A stretch of DNA of 64,000 nt from an uncultured bacterium. GTDB lineage: Bacteria > Bacillota > Clostridia > Lachnospirales > Lachnospiraceae. Under the pieces are notes generated by a model. That model did not search any database and was not told the origin of the DNA. It worked only from the letters and a program-made list of their open reading frames with translations. Positions 42,894 to 52,253 of the stretch are shown piece after piece. A program made the translations under genes and the position numbers. Location of the stretch: contig CAOKFN010000020.1 of the NCBI GenBank assembly GCA_948467735.1, positions 1-64,000 on the forward strand, given 5' to 3'. The number at the start of each line of letters is the position of its first letter. The stretch's first letter is position 1.

Positions 42894-44060
42894 TCAGGAA
42901 TTGGTATACCGTCCCACCATCTCCATAATTTCAGGGGCATATGCGGGATACTTATCCGCAATATCCATAATTTCTCCCTTGGCCGTCTCGGATATATTAT
43001 TGTTATAATCCATCTGTTTGCGCAGAGCCTGCCTTCGCACAATCAAATCATGGCGGATTTCCACCATCTCCCGCTTATCCAGAAGAGCCGCAGGCTGTCC
43101 TGTCCACCTCTCAGGACTTGCCACACGATAATTGGACATTTTATCCACCAGCATCTTTTGATAATACTCCGTTTTCGCTTCCGCCTCCGCGTACTGCTTC
43201 CGCTCTTCCTTCTCCTGCTGATATTGAACCCACAGTTTTTCAAGAACCGCCGCATTTTTTGTATTGTATTTGATGCAAAGATAATTTGACAGGTTTTTAT
43301 TGTTTACATAACGTATTTTTACCTTGTTCTGTAATAAAATCAGTTTATTGATGCCTGACTCCACCCGCCGCAGTTCCCGATCTCCATCCGTATATTTTAC
43401 CCACACCCATGTAAGCGCCGCCGCTATGGCGCCCACTGCCAGCAGATATCCCACCTTGGTATTCATTTCCAGCGCAAACTGCAGAATCAACAGCATCGCC
43501 ATGCACACGCCGAACGCGGTCAGGAAAATCATGGCCATTCCCCGCAGATTATTCAGCATCGTATCCAGCTCCTGTCTGCGATACTCATAAGCATGGCGCT
43601 CCCTGTCCAAACGCTGCATATCCTGCTTCACTTTTGCCCCGTAATTCTCGCATTCTTTCAGTTTCTCAATGCCTTCCCGGATTTCATGCTCCTGCTTGCG
43701 CATTTTGTAATAATCCCCGTCATTCATACGGTCCGCCCTGTCCTTATACCGCTGCCGCTCCTGTTCCAAAGCGGTCAGCCTTCTGGCGATACCGTTCAGC
43801 CCCTCCCTTTCCTGATCGGGCAGCGCTTCAATCTCTTCGATATCCGTCAGATAAGAAGTCACAAGCGAATATTCCCCTGTCAGCAGATTGATCTCCCTGT
43901 CCGCTTCTTCCATCTGTTCCAGACAGTTCCTGATATATTCCATTCTCTGCTCTTTATCCCGAAAGTCCACATCGTCCCTGTCATAAACGATGCTTTCCCA
44001 ATCGTCGGCATTCTGTTCCTGCCGATTCCTTTTTTTGAATATCTTAGAAAAAAATCCCAT
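42894..44060 (-). CDS. Coiled-coil membrane protein of the DUF5716/DUF5717 operon
   Basis: About 388 residues from the ATG at 44060 (AAGGGTG upstream); a longer frame overlapping the previous gene has no ribosome site. Order: short basic start (GFFSKIFKKRNRQEQ), a long acidic coiled coil (about 20-170: LEQMEEADREINLLTGEYSL, ERQRYKDRADRMNDGDYYKM), two membrane helices (about 178-225: GMAMIFLTAFGVCMAMLLIL, VGYLLAVGAIAAALTWVWV), and a second long coiled coil (LEKLWVQYQQEKEERKQYAE). Ends in a Tyr-rich tail (DKYPAYAPEIMEMVGRYTN). It could anchor or scaffold the complex at the membrane. Family not recognised. Confidence 0.7.
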   Translation of the reverse strand: MGFFSKIFKKRNRQEQNADDWESIVYDRDDVDFRDKEQRMEYIRNCLEQMEEADREINLLTGEYSLVTSYLTDIEEIEALPDQEREGLNGIARRLTALEQERQRYKDRADRMNDGDYYKMRKQEHEIREGIEKLKECENYGAKVKQDMQRLDRERHAYEYRRQELDTMLNNLRGMAMIFLTAFGVCMAMLLILQFALEMNTKVGYLLAVGAIAAALTWVWVKYTDGDRELRRVESGINKLILLQNKVKIRYVNNKNLSNYLCIKYNTKNAAVLEKLWVQYQQEKEERKQYAEAEAKTEYYQKMLVDKMSNYRVASPERWTGQPAALLDKREMVEIRHDLIVRRQALRKQMDYNNNISETAKGEIMDIADKYPAYAPEIMEMVGRYTNS

Positions 44061-44116
44061 ATTTACACCCTTCCCGCCATGCCCCGCAAACGGCATAAAC
44101 AATTTCTTCATTCCGT

Positions 44117-44968
44117 TCACGCTTCTATCGTTCTGCGATAATTGTCTTTCAATGCCTGCACCAGCCGCTCCGTTTCCTCCATATACTTCTGCCTGTCTCT
44201 CTCCCTCAGTCTGCTTCGATTGTTCAGTCTCAGGCAGTCCGGCTTCTGCTCCCATTCTGCCGTCAGCCGCTCCCATTTCTCCTTCATCAGCACATTGTCC
44301 TGAATCATATCCCCGTGTTCCGCCATAAAATCTTCATACTCCTGCTCTGATAGCTGCATACGCATTGCGGCCAGATAACTTACGCAGCTGTCCGGCCCGC
44401 CTCCCAGCTCATACGCATGCCGAAAGCATTCCGCCGCCTGATCATAACGCATCAGCCCCGCAAATGCCGCCCCTTTATTATGCCAGATTGCCGCAAGCGT
44501 ACACGCCGCCGGCATTACCGCTCCCTGTGCGTCCTGTTCCATCCATTTCTGCAGCAGTGCGTCATACCCCTTTAACGCCGATTCATACTTTTTCTTTGTG
44601 ACCAGATAATCTATCTGGGTTTTTCGCCTTTCTATAGCGCTTAAACCCGCCGCCTGCTTTAACACCTTCTCCACCTCGCGCACCGTTTCGCGATCATAAA
44701 ATCCCGCGTACTGGAGAATCGTCACCGCAAAAGAACTGAGAGACCCTTGCTTATGCACAAGAGGATAGAGCGCCTTCGCAAGTTCTTTCAGGCCGCATTC
44801 CCTCTCCAGCCAGTCTAACAGTCCGTCGTTCAAAAGCGACAAATCCAGCAGGAACGCGCTCTCTTTGATACAATAGCAGAGCTCCTCCACACAGTACACA
44901 TTCCGCTCAAGCCCCGGCACACAATAGGGTATCTTCGCATACTCTCCTACACTGACACTTACCCGCAT
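44117..44968 (-). CDS. TPR-like helical protein of the DUF5716/DUF5717 operon
   Basis: 283 residues, ATG at 44968 with AAAGGAG about 8 nt upstream. Residues ~110-215 form tetratricopeptide-like helix pairs (TKKKYESALKGYDALLQKWM, LAAIWHNKGAAFAGLMRYDQ, AAECFRHAYELGGG), an adaptor fold commonly used with Hsp70 proteins. The N-terminus (IPYCVPGLERNVYCVEELCY) is Cys-rich and the C-terminus is a charged helix (RLRERDRQKYMEETERLVQA). It follows the actin-fold ATPase gene by 26 nt. An adaptor between the ATPase and clients or the membrane protein is inferred. Confidence 0.75.
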   Translation of the reverse strand: MRVSVSVGEYAKIPYCVPGLERNVYCVEELCYCIKESAFLLDLSLLNDGLLDWLERECGLKELAKALYPLVHKQGSLSSFAVTILQYAGFYDRETVREVEKVLKQAAGLSAIERRKTQIDYLVTKKKYESALKGYDALLQKWMEQDAQGAVMPAACTLAAIWHNKGAAFAGLMRYDQAAECFRHAYELGGGPDSCVSYLAAMRMQLSEQEYEDFMAEHGDMIQDNVLMKEKWERLTAEWEQKPDCLRLNNRSRLRERDRQKYMEETERLVQALKDNYRRTIEA

Positions 44969-44994
44969 CCCTGTACTCCTTTACCTGAATCAAC

Positions 44995-46227
44995 TCAAAA
45001 ATCAACGGCTTCTTTCCATATCCGGCCGGAAGAGGCACGAAACTCTCCGAATCCAAGATCCTCCGTCTCCACCACCAGACGATTTTCCTCCTCCATAAAG
45101 AGATGAAGCCTAAGCCTTGCGATTGTCCCCGAAAAATTATCCAGTACAAGCTTCTGGGATTTCGCCCGTTTTCCGATCAACGGCACTATGATTAATTTTA
45201 ATTCATTTCCTTCCTGTAGATATAATTCCACTGTCTGTTCCGCCTCATACCAATTAACCCCCGCATCCAGCAGCGCGCAGTAAGAGCTCTCCCCGCGGCA
45301 AAACACTTCCATTCCGATATTGGCCTTGAGCTTGTCCTTTCCGAGAAACACATGACCCTTTCCCGCTTCGCTGACCTCCAGCCTCTCCTGCATCGCGCAG
45401 CAGGCGCCTTTGCTGAACAGATTATTTCCCTGAAACACCCGCCTGCCTTTACAAAGATATCGAAGAGAATCCTTCATCCAATCCCCTCCGAAACCATCCC
45501 CCACCAGAAATACGCTTCTGATGCGGTCGTCGCCGCAGACATTCTCCGCAATGTTTAGAAAATCCGCATCCATGGCCGGGAACGCTCCATATTCCGTCTC
45601 CTCGATAAATACGACTATGGGCGTGGTATTCCTGTTGCATTCCATTCGATAAACCTTAATGCTCTCACCCTTATAATCAAACAATACGGAGGCATACACC
45701 CAAAGTTCCTCCGGCTGCCGAAGCATATAGTTATAAAAGCTTTCCGCATAGCTCAGAAAATAAACCCTGTCCTTTTTTAAATGTATGCTGTCCACCACAT
45801 TGTATAGTACCTCCAGAATCCTGCGGTCCAGCGTCTGGCATGTTACCATCAGCCCGGTGAGCTTTTCCGGAGACCCTGCCTGACTGAGCAGCCCTAAGCT
45901 TCGTTTAAAAAATAATGCCAGCAGCGATATGGGGTCATATCTCTCCCCCTCTATCACCACTAATTCCCCGTCCAGCGCCAAATCCCATAAATTTTCTACC
46001 AGAATTCCCTGTCCTTCTTCAGCCTGCCGAACCGCCTCCCTGCCATAATGCCATTGATTTGTGCCAGATCGTTTGCACAGCACCGTGGGAATACTGTAAA
46101 CCTCGGCGCCCGCCACCTGAGAAAGCGTCTCCACCCCGCCGTCCGCAGAAACAGCATAACTAATCTGGCAGAATTTATTGCCCAGATCATATCCTACAAT
46201 CAATTTACTGCCGCCCAAAAGTCCCAT
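44995..46227 (-). CDS. Hsp70/actin-fold ATPase-like protein (DUF5716)
   Basis: 410 residues, ATG at 46227 after GGGGGTGGAGC. The N-terminus LIVGYDLGNKFCQISYAVS matches the first phosphate loop of the Hsp70/actin fold. FLVGDGFGGDWMKDSLRYLC fits the adenosine motif, and FQGNNLFSKGACCAMQERL corresponds to the DnaK block near VAQGAA. The C-terminal ~110 residues are beta-rich (EQTVELYLQEGNELKLIIVP), like a shortened substrate-binding domain. I recall the DUF5716 name for such Lachnospiraceae proteins. It is 52 nt downstream of the giant DUF5717 gene. A chaperone or filament role is inferred; the client is unknown. Confidence 0.8.
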   Translation of the reverse strand: MGLLGGSKLIVGYDLGNKFCQISYAVSADGGVETLSQVAGAEVYSIPTVLCKRSGTNQWHYGREAVRQAEEGQGILVENLWDLALDGELVVIEGERYDPISLLALFFKRSLGLLSQAGSPEKLTGLMVTCQTLDRRILEVLYNVVDSIHLKKDRVYFLSYAESFYNYMLRQPEELWVYASVLFDYKGESIKVYRMECNRNTTPIVVFIEETEYGAFPAMDADFLNIAENVCGDDRIRSVFLVGDGFGGDWMKDSLRYLCKGRRVFQGNNLFSKGACCAMQERLEVSEAGKGHVFLGKDKLKANIGMEVFCRGESSYCALLDAGVNWYEAEQTVELYLQEGNELKLIIVPLIGKRAKSQKLVLDNFSGTIARLRLHLFMEEENRLVVETEDLGFGEFRASSGRIWKEAVDF

Positions 46228-46279
46228 ACTGCTCCACCCCCTAGTATACTTGATGCCGAAGAATCAAAATAACTCCTGT

Positions 46280-49200
46280 TTACTTTAATTCAAACAATCG
46301 GCTGTTCATGAAATCCTTTTTATAATATTCTCCCAGCTGACGATCCATGCTGTCAAACTCCAGAAGCGTTTTTTGTATCACAATGTCATTAAGCATCGCG
46401 TACCTGCTGCCTCTCTCGTTTTCGCTGTCCTCGCCTCTCTGAAGCGTGCCGCTCTCCGTCAGCTGCTCCTCTCCGTCGAGTTCTTCCGTGATATAATACT
46501 GCAGGCTTTCACCGAAAAACAACACAAATTCCTTAAAAAACACGCCGCCATATGCCTCTTTCATGCACTCCTGCGCATATCCGGCCGCTTCCCCGGCTTC
46601 CCCCGGAAGCACATAATGAATATGTACCTTTGCCTTGGGGCTGGTGCGATATTCGATAATGGTCTTACCGATCAGTTCCTGCTGCAAGGCCGGACATTCT
46701 TTAAATTTCTTGAAAAATTCCAGCCGGATTCCCTCTCCCGCCAGATCTGTCAAAAAATCTTCCCTCATTGCTTTCGTGCTTTCATCCGATTCCGTTTTAT
46801 TTTCGGCGTCATATTTCAAATAAGCCAATTTGCAGATTTTGTGTACCGGCTCTTTGCACAAATACATTTGATGTATTTCATAGAACACTTCCTTTTCCGT
46901 AACGCGCTCTCTCACAAAATAATCATACGCACACTGTGCCAGAAACGCCGCCTTTACTTCAATATTTGCTCCCTGAGAGACATAATAGCGGAATATTTCC
47001 ATTTTCTCTCCTATAAAAGCCCCCGAATACAGCATCTGTATCAAAATTCTTTCACTGAGCTGCCGGCAGTCCACATCAAAGGATCTCGCCGCCTTCCAGA
47101 TATGGCGCAGATTCCTTGTCATCCCCTTATAATATGCCGCCAGATACGCCGCCGTCGTACTGCTGCACTTTCCTTTACGGAACACATACTCTGCCGCGGC
47201 CGTCAGCACAGGCTGTTCCTTCATATGTGCTTCCTCAATCAAAACATCCAGAAGCTGCGACATAATTTTGGCCTCCACCGCATATGGACCATACGTTTCA
47301 AGCCATGTCCGGGCCAAATCATGTTTCCCCCGGTACACCATGAATCTGATAATGTCGCCCCTCTGCTTTGCGGTAAATTCCTGCCCCCCAAGGCCTTCCA
47401 GATATTTATCCAGCGCCCATGGGTTCTCCTTTTCATAATAATATTGCAGAATGCGCATGGAAAGCTCACTCTTGAACCTGCCGTCCACATTTTCGGAAGC
47501 CGCCGTTCTCAGTTCTCTCTCTATTCCCTCATGGAATACTCCTTTGTATATGCATTCGCTATCGCACATATAGAAATCAAGTTCGGGATTTTTCGTGTCC
47601 ATGTTTACAAACCATCGTAAAAATTTCCCCGGAATCATCAGCTTCTCAATCGTATACTCCACACTCTTAAGGAAGCGATTTCCCCTTGCGTCCTCAAATA
47701 CAATGGTACAGCGATTTCCATACAAAGCCGCCCATGTGCATCCTTCCGTCAGAACATATTCCGAAGGCTTCAGATTTCCCGGCTGATATACGTATACCTT
47801 CCGCATTCTGGTATCTTCCACACGAAGAAGGTGGGCGAACACCAGTCTGGAAAACGATACGGCAAGCTGTTCATCCAGCATCTCCGGCCGCAGCAGCTTT
47901 TGATACAGATTCGCCAGATGCCTGTTGATATGCCCCTTTTGAATCTGTTCCACGACAAACTGTTCCATCTTGGGCCGATATGTCTGGAAAAGTTCTCCAA
48001 GGCTCTCTTGGTTCTGTAGAATATAGTCATAAAGATAAGCGGTATGAACATAATCCAGATGGCTTTGGTAGGAAAAATACATAAGCACCGTTTTGGGAAT
48101 TTCCACCATCATATCCGCAGAATGATACTCTCCCACGGAAGCCCTCTCTTCCGGATGGTTCCCTCCCATGAGATTTCCTTCTTCCATAGAATTTCCTTCT
48201 CCCATGGGATGCCCTTCTCCCATGGGATGCCCTTCTCCCATAGGATGCCCTTCTCCCATAGGATGCCCTTCTCCCATAGGACGCCCTTCTCCCATGGAAG
48301 GCTCTTCCCCGATAGGACGTCCTCCTCCTATAAAATATTCCTCCGCCATTTCCATGGACATCATATAAGATTCATAAAGGTTTGCGATTCTAAGCTGCGC
48401 CTCCACTCCCGCTTTATACCACTTAAAATATTTTCTGCCAATCTTTCCGCCTTTCATCAGCAGGGTGCAGATTCCCTGAAGCAGAAGCTTCTTCTCTACG
48501 GACAGTTCTTCTCCCGTAAAATACTTCTCTTCCGCAGGCATACTTTGGTCTATGGAAGGCATTTCATCCATGTGCGGTTCCACATTCGCGGAACGCCTTC
48601 CATCCTTAAGCTGTCCTTCCTCCATTTTTCTATACAGCGCCTCCAGAATCTTCAACAGCACTTTTGAATATCCCTTTACCCTGCCTGCAAGATAGACCGT
48701 CTGCTTTGCCGCTTCGGGCTTCAAAAAACCTTTTCGGATTCCATAATATATTGTCTGCTGTTCAAATCCTCCCAACTTTCGCATCAGAGCGGAATTATTG
48801 TTCAGCAGGATAAGCGCTTCTATATATAGAACAGGACTGGTACATCCTGTCTCAAACAGCTGTTCCAAAAGCTGCCATCTCTCCCTGTCGGATTTCTGAT
48901 ATTCTTCGGACAAATACAACATCAGCCATGCCACCCGCCAGTTTGAAATGTCACGGCGATAAATGCGCTCCACTCTTCCGGCCACTTGACCGATATAAGC
49001 GGCGTCCCCATGAATCAGTGTAGTAAGATATAGATAGTAGGCCCGCATAACATCCTCCGGCGGCTTCTTTCCAAAAATATCGGATACATAATCCAATATC
49101 CAGCCGGCTTCATTTACACGTCCTTCGGTGATTAAAAGCTGTGCCTGAAATAAGCGGGCCGCAATATCATTTTCATTCATTGCCGCCATTCCTTCCACCA

Positions 49201-50371
49201 ATCTGCCCGTTTCCTTCAGCCACGCGGCAATCCCTATTTTCCGCAGCCGAAACGCCTGATATAATTTCATCAGCTCAGCTATATATCGCTTTTCCGACAG
49301 CTCCCGACGATTGGTAAGATTTCCTGCCTTGGATTTGACTTCCACAGGAATCACCAGCCCGCCATAGGAATGCTTCAAACATATCCGGCCATAATGTCTT
49401 CCTCTGCAGCATACATTGGTATCAATATATATCGGCAGTCTGCATCGATTTCCTATAAAATCTTCTTCTGTCAGAACTTCTTTTTCCGTAAAAAGGAAAT
49501 CACCCTCGCACTTCACATAAAGCCTCGTGAATCCCCAGCCGTTTCTGACGACGACCAGCTCCCGTTCCATCACGCCATGAGCGGAACTCATGGCGTCCGT
49601 CTCCACGGATATCAAACTGTTTTCCACAAAGAATTCCACTCTTTGCTTTTTACCGGCCTGAAGCAGAAATTCTTCCATAGATTGTCCTTTTTCCATGGAA
49701 TATCCCTTTTCCATGGAAGCCCCTCCATCCATGGAATATTTTTTTCCCGTGGAACGTCCTCGTACCTTAGAACGTCCCCTGTCCATGGAGCGCTCTCCTT
49801 CCATGGAATGCACCCCTTCCATGGAATGCACCCCTTCCATATTCTGCTCCCTGTATTTTGCGACGTCAAGCGCTCTGTAATCTTCCGCATACTTAGCGTC
49901 CTCTCCTGTCAAAACACATGAAAATTCAGGAGAGCAGAATAATCTGACCGCCTCCTGCCATCTTTCCTTCGCAAGATTGGCAAATTGAAACAGATTCCTG
50001 ATGCTGCCCATAGAAGATTCCAGCCCGGAATATTCCACAGACACCACAAAAGGCAGGTAAAATTCTCCCTGATTGCTGATCAAATAAAAACAGCCCTTTA
50101 TCACATCCCCTTCTTCCAGAGTTTCTCCATGGAATCTGAAAAAAATCTCCGCGTCAAAACCGGAGAATTCACTTGTCAGACACTCCATCCTCCAATCGGA
50201 AGAAATGATTTCACCGTTCGCAAACAGGCCGGAAGACGCATAAATGTGAAAAGATCCCTCATATCGTTGTCCTTTTTTTAAAAACAATTCTAACTTTTCA
50301 CAGGAAAATTCAATAGTTCCTTTCTCATAATTAAAATTTCCCTCTAAAATCTGATCAATTATCTTCTGCAT
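46280..50371 (-). CDS. Giant DUF5717-family protein
   Basis: 1363 residues, ATG at 50371 with GGGTGG upstream. No signal peptide or membrane segment. The first ~160 residues are beta-rich (KLELFLKKGQRYEGSFHIYA). A hexapeptide repeat at ~180-240 is followed by a second beta domain (to ~350) and long alpha-solenoid-like stretches (IAARLFQAQLLITEGRVNEA, RVERIYRRDISNWRVAWLML) to the end, interrupted by another hexapeptide array near 690-745. The C-terminal ~60 residues (RYAMLNDIVIQKTLLEFDSM) are helical. I recall DUF5717 as the name for this Lachnospiraceae family, always without assigned function. It heads a four-gene operon with an Hsp70-like ATPase and is a likely scaffold or client-binding partner. 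Confidence 0.8.
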   Translation of the reverse strand: MQKIIDQILEGNFNYEKGTIEFSCEKLELFLKKGQRYEGSFHIYASSGLFANGEIISSDWRMECLTSEFSGFDAEIFFRFHGETLEEGDVIKGCFYLISNQGEFYLPFVVSVEYSGLESSMGSIRNLFQFANLAKERWQEAVRLFCSPEFSCVLTGEDAKYAEDYRALDVAKYREQNMEGVHSMEGVHSMEGERSMDRGRSKVRGRSTGKKYSMDGGASMEKGYSMEKGQSMEEFLLQAGKKQRVEFFVENSLISVETDAMSSAHGVMERELVVVRNGWGFTRLYVKCEGDFLFTEKEVLTEEDFIGNRCRLPIYIDTNVCCRGRHYGRICLKHSYGGLVIPVEVKSKAGNLTNRRELSEKRYIAELMKLYQAFRLRKIGIAAWLKETGRLVEGMAAMNENDIAARLFQAQLLITEGRVNEAGWILDYVSDIFGKKPPEDVMRAYYLYLTTLIHGDAAYIGQVAGRVERIYRRDISNWRVAWLMLYLSEEYQKSDRERWQLLEQLFETGCTSPVLYIEALILLNNNSALMRKLGGFEQQTIYYGIRKGFLKPEAAKQTVYLAGRVKGYSKVLLKILEALYRKMEEGQLKDGRRSANVEPHMDEMPSIDQSMPAEEKYFTGEELSVEKKLLLQGICTLLMKGGKIGRKYFKWYKAGVEAQLRIANLYESYMMSMEMAEEYFIGGGRPIGEEPSMGEGRPMGEGHPMGEGHPMGEGHPMGEGHPMGEGNSMEEGNLMGGNHPEERASVGEYHSADMMVEIPKTVLMYFSYQSHLDYVHTAYLYDYILQNQESLGELFQTYRPKMEQFVVEQIQKGHINRHLANLYQKLLRPEMLDEQLAVSFSRLVFAHLLRVEDTRMRKVYVYQPGNLKPSEYVLTEGCTWAALYGNRCTIVFEDARGNRFLKSVEYTIEKLMIPGKFLRWFVNMDTKNPELDFYMCDSECIYKGVFHEGIERELRTAASENVDGRFKSELSMRILQYYYEKENPWALDKYLEGLGGQEFTAKQRGDIIRFMVYRGKHDLARTWLETYGPYAVEAKIMSQLLDVLIEEAHMKEQPVLTAAAEYVFRKGKCSSTTAAYLAAYYKGMTRNLRHIWKAARSFDVDCRQLSERILIQMLYSGAFIGEKMEIFRYYVSQGANIEVKAAFLAQCAYDYFVRERVTEKEVFYEIHQMYLCKEPVHKICKLAYLKYDAENKTESDESTKAMREDFLTDLAGEGIRLEFFKKFKECPALQQELIGKTIIEYRTSPKAKVHIHYVLPGEAGEAAGYAQECMKEAYGGVFFKEFVLFFGESLQYYITEELDGEEQLTESGTLQRGEDSENERGSRYAMLNDIVIQKTLLEFDSMDRQLGEYYKKDFMNSRLFELK
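48160..48330 (-). repeat. 18-bp coding minisatellite in the DUF5717 gene, array 1
   Basis: Units of TTCTCCCATGGGATGCCC and close variants run nearly without gap, five of them almost identical (48198-48286), with decayed units either side. On the coding strand they read G-H-P-M-G-E. The palindrome CCCATGGG contains an NcoI site. Confidence 0.9.
49676..49842 (-). repeat. 18-bp coding minisatellite in the DUF5717 gene, array 2
   Basis: About nine units on the pattern CTTCCATGGAATGCACCC (two exact neighbours at about 49798-49833) with more diverged ones to the left. Coding-strand reading is V-H-S-M-E-G, Y-S-M-E-K-G and similar. It is related to array 1 and to arrays in two other genes. Confidence 0.88.
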
Positions 50372-50431
50372 TTATGCCACCCGCTTCTGCTCATGTATAG
50401 ATTTTAAAACCGGAAGTTACCGTGTACGATA

Positions 50432-50551
50432 CAACCATATACAATAGAATTCCTGCTTTGCATGAATTCCTCAACCATATACAATAGAATTCCTGCTTCG
50501 CATGAATTCCTCAACCATATACAATAGAATTCCTGCTTCGCATGAATTCTA
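50432..50551. repeat. Three tandem 40-bp repeats with internal inverted repeat
   Basis: Units CAACCATATACAATAGAATT followed by CCTGCTTCGCATGAATTCCT begin at 50432, 50472 and 50512, nearly identical. Each contains GAATTC twice, and the last unit closes a 12-bp perfect stem ACAATAGAATTC/GAATTCTATTGT. A frame running through it is a by-product of the repeat. Confidence 0.9.
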
Positions 50552-50560
50552 TTGTCATAA

Positions 50561-50604
50561 ATAATGGTTACAGTATGGCTGCTTAGCCAAACTGTAACCA
50601 TTAT
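50561..50604. repeat. Long near-perfect palindrome
   Basis: ATAATGGTTACAGT (50561-50574) pairs with ACTGTAACCATTAT (50591-50604), then an A/A mismatch and TGGCT/AGCCA around a GCTT loop. There are 19 paired positions with one mismatch. It lies between the ABC permease stop and the 40-bp repeats. No U run follows, so it may be a mobile repeat or processing site rather than a terminator. Confidence 0.85.
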
Positions 50605-50634
50605 ACCAAATCTTCCGCCGCAGGGCAACAATTC

Positions 50635-51468
50635 TTATTCCATGTTCAGTTTTTTACTGATCACCAGCCATGATACCACATATAAGCCGACCGCCATCAA
50701 CAGGTTGAGCACTACATTGGCAGTCATCGTGACGTCCATATACTCTGTAAAAGACGTCTGTATAATCACAATATTCTGTATGAGAGAACTAAGCAGACTA
50801 TTTACAACCATAATGCCGATATAACATACAATGGCCATCAACACCCGAAATTTGGTAAAAAACTGGCCTGCCGAAATCGCGCCGAAGAGTATCGTCACCG
50901 TAGTAAACGGAGTAAGCAGCATATAGATAACTCCCATCAACAGGGAACTGCCAATATCCACATTAAGCTCATATTTAAGAAATTCAGCCAATTCACCCAC
51001 ACTGTTTAAAATCTCACGCCAAGCCTCCGCCAGCGAATATCCCGCCGGCATAACCGCCGATAACAGCGATGAGATCAATATAACCACGGATAACAGCATT
51101 CCCAGCGTAATCATAAACATCCACAATCCGCCGACCAGAATCTTGCTTCCAAGAATCTGATGCTTCGTCACTGGCAGCGTATGGGTTAAATACCCCTGAG
51201 CAGTATACATTGTCTTGTAAAAATGCACCGCCAGATAGATCAAGATGCCGTATGCCACCCCCACAAGCAGCATGACATACATGACTATGGTAAAGAGGCT
51301 CATAAGATCCAGAATATTGATTCTATATCTGCTGTTTTCCATATTGTGCCACATAGGGCTCTGAAACGCCAGCCATCCGAAAAAGCTTACCAGCAGCGTG
51401 GCAAAAAGCATCAGACAGCCCGCTTTATAAGTGCTCTTCCATTCATGTTTCATCAATCTGCCTAACAT
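50635..51468 (-). CDS. ABC-2 type permease (YtrC-like)
   Basis: 277 residues with about six membrane helices (GCLMLFATLLVSFFGWLAF, MSLFTIVMYVMLLVGVAYGI, FMITLGMLLSVVILISSLLS, GSSLLMGVIYMLLTPFTTVT, FRVLMAIVCYIGIMVVNSLL, VVLNLLMAVGLYVVSWLVIS). The loop AQGYLTHTLPVTKHQILGSK is typical of these permeases. Its start overlaps the ATPase gene by 7 nt, so the two form one exporter under GntR control. Confidence 0.88.
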   Translation of the reverse strand: MLGRLMKHEWKSTYKAGCLMLFATLLVSFFGWLAFQSPMWHNMENSRYRINILDLMSLFTIVMYVMLLVGVAYGILIYLAVHFYKTMYTAQGYLTHTLPVTKHQILGSKILVGGLWMFMITLGMLLSVVILISSLLSAVMPAGYSLAEAWREILNSVGELAEFLKYELNVDIGSSLLMGVIYMLLTPFTTVTILFGAISAGQFFTKFRVLMAIVCYIGIMVVNSLLSSLIQNIVIIQTSFTEYMDVTMTANVVLNLLMAVGLYVVSWLVISKKLNME

Positions 51469-52163
51469 GCGAACACCTCCCTGAAATAAGCGTCTACAGA
51501 CTTTCCATGCTGTTCTCTGATATTATCCACAGAGGTATAAAGCACCAGATGGCCATAGCGCATAAAAATAACCTCATCCAGCACCTGCTCGATATCCCCT
51601 ATCAGATGGGTGGAAATCAGCACGGTAGCGTCTTGATTATAATTGTTGATAATGGTCCTCAATATATAATCTCTGGCAGCAGGATCCACGCCTGCAATCG
51701 GTTCATCCAGAACATAGAGATCCGCATTTCGGCTCATCACTAAGATCAGCTGTACCTTCTCCTTTGTGCCTTTTGACAGAATGCCCAATTTGGTGTCGGA
51801 ATTAATATTCAGCCTTTTGAGCATCTCCATTGCCTTCTCTCTGGAAAAATCCGCATAAAAATCACAAAAATAGTCCAAAATCTCGTCAATCTTCTGATTG
51901 CCCGCCAAGTATGTCCTGTCCGGAAGATAGGCCACATGGGCCTTGGTCTCCACACCGATGTCATAACCGTTGATCTTAATGCTGCCCTGAGTAGGAGTCA
52001 GCAGACCATTCAACATCTTAATCAATGTGGTCTTGCCGCTTCCGTTCGGCCCCAGAAGGCCGATAATTTTCCCCTTCGGCATTGTCAGCGAAATATTGTT
52101 TACCGCAATATTTCGCGAATCATAGGCTTTTGTCAAACCCACGATTTCAATTAGTCCATTCAT
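51462..52163 (-). CDS. ABC transporter ATPase (YtrB-like)
   Basis: 233 residues. Walker A GLLGPNGSGKTTLIKMLNGL, signature LGILSKGTKEKVQLILVMSR, Walker B DLYVLDEPIAGVDPAARDYI, switch His VLISTHLIGDIEQV. The GILSKGxKEK signature and short length match YtrB-type ATPases next to GntR regulators. It is preceded by a GntR gene with an unusual ~220-nt gap filled by hairpins, and overlaps the permease gene. Confidence 0.92.
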   Translation of the reverse strand: MNGLIEIVGLTKAYDSRNIAVNNISLTMPKGKIIGLLGPNGSGKTTLIKMLNGLLTPTQGSIKINGYDIGVETKAHVAYLPDRTYLAGNQKIDEILDYFCDFYADFSREKAMEMLKRLNINSDTKLGILSKGTKEKVQLILVMSRNADLYVLDEPIAGVDPAARDYILRTIINNYNQDATVLISTHLIGDIEQVLDEVIFMRYGHLVLYTSVDNIREQHGKSVDAYFREVFAC

Positions 52164-52253
52164 CGATCATCCCTCCCTCTACCCGCCATGCGGGATTTCA
52201 ACAAAAAATCTCTGCAATGTCATAAGCGTCAGGCTTTCTTCCCACACTTCTTA

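Noticed and set aside
48160..48330. CRISPR array
   Set aside because: Units follow each other without spacers and keep a reading frame inside a gene. No cas genes are present.
50404..50631. 75-residue minus-strand frame
   Set aside because: It is the 40-bp repeat and the long palindrome read as protein.
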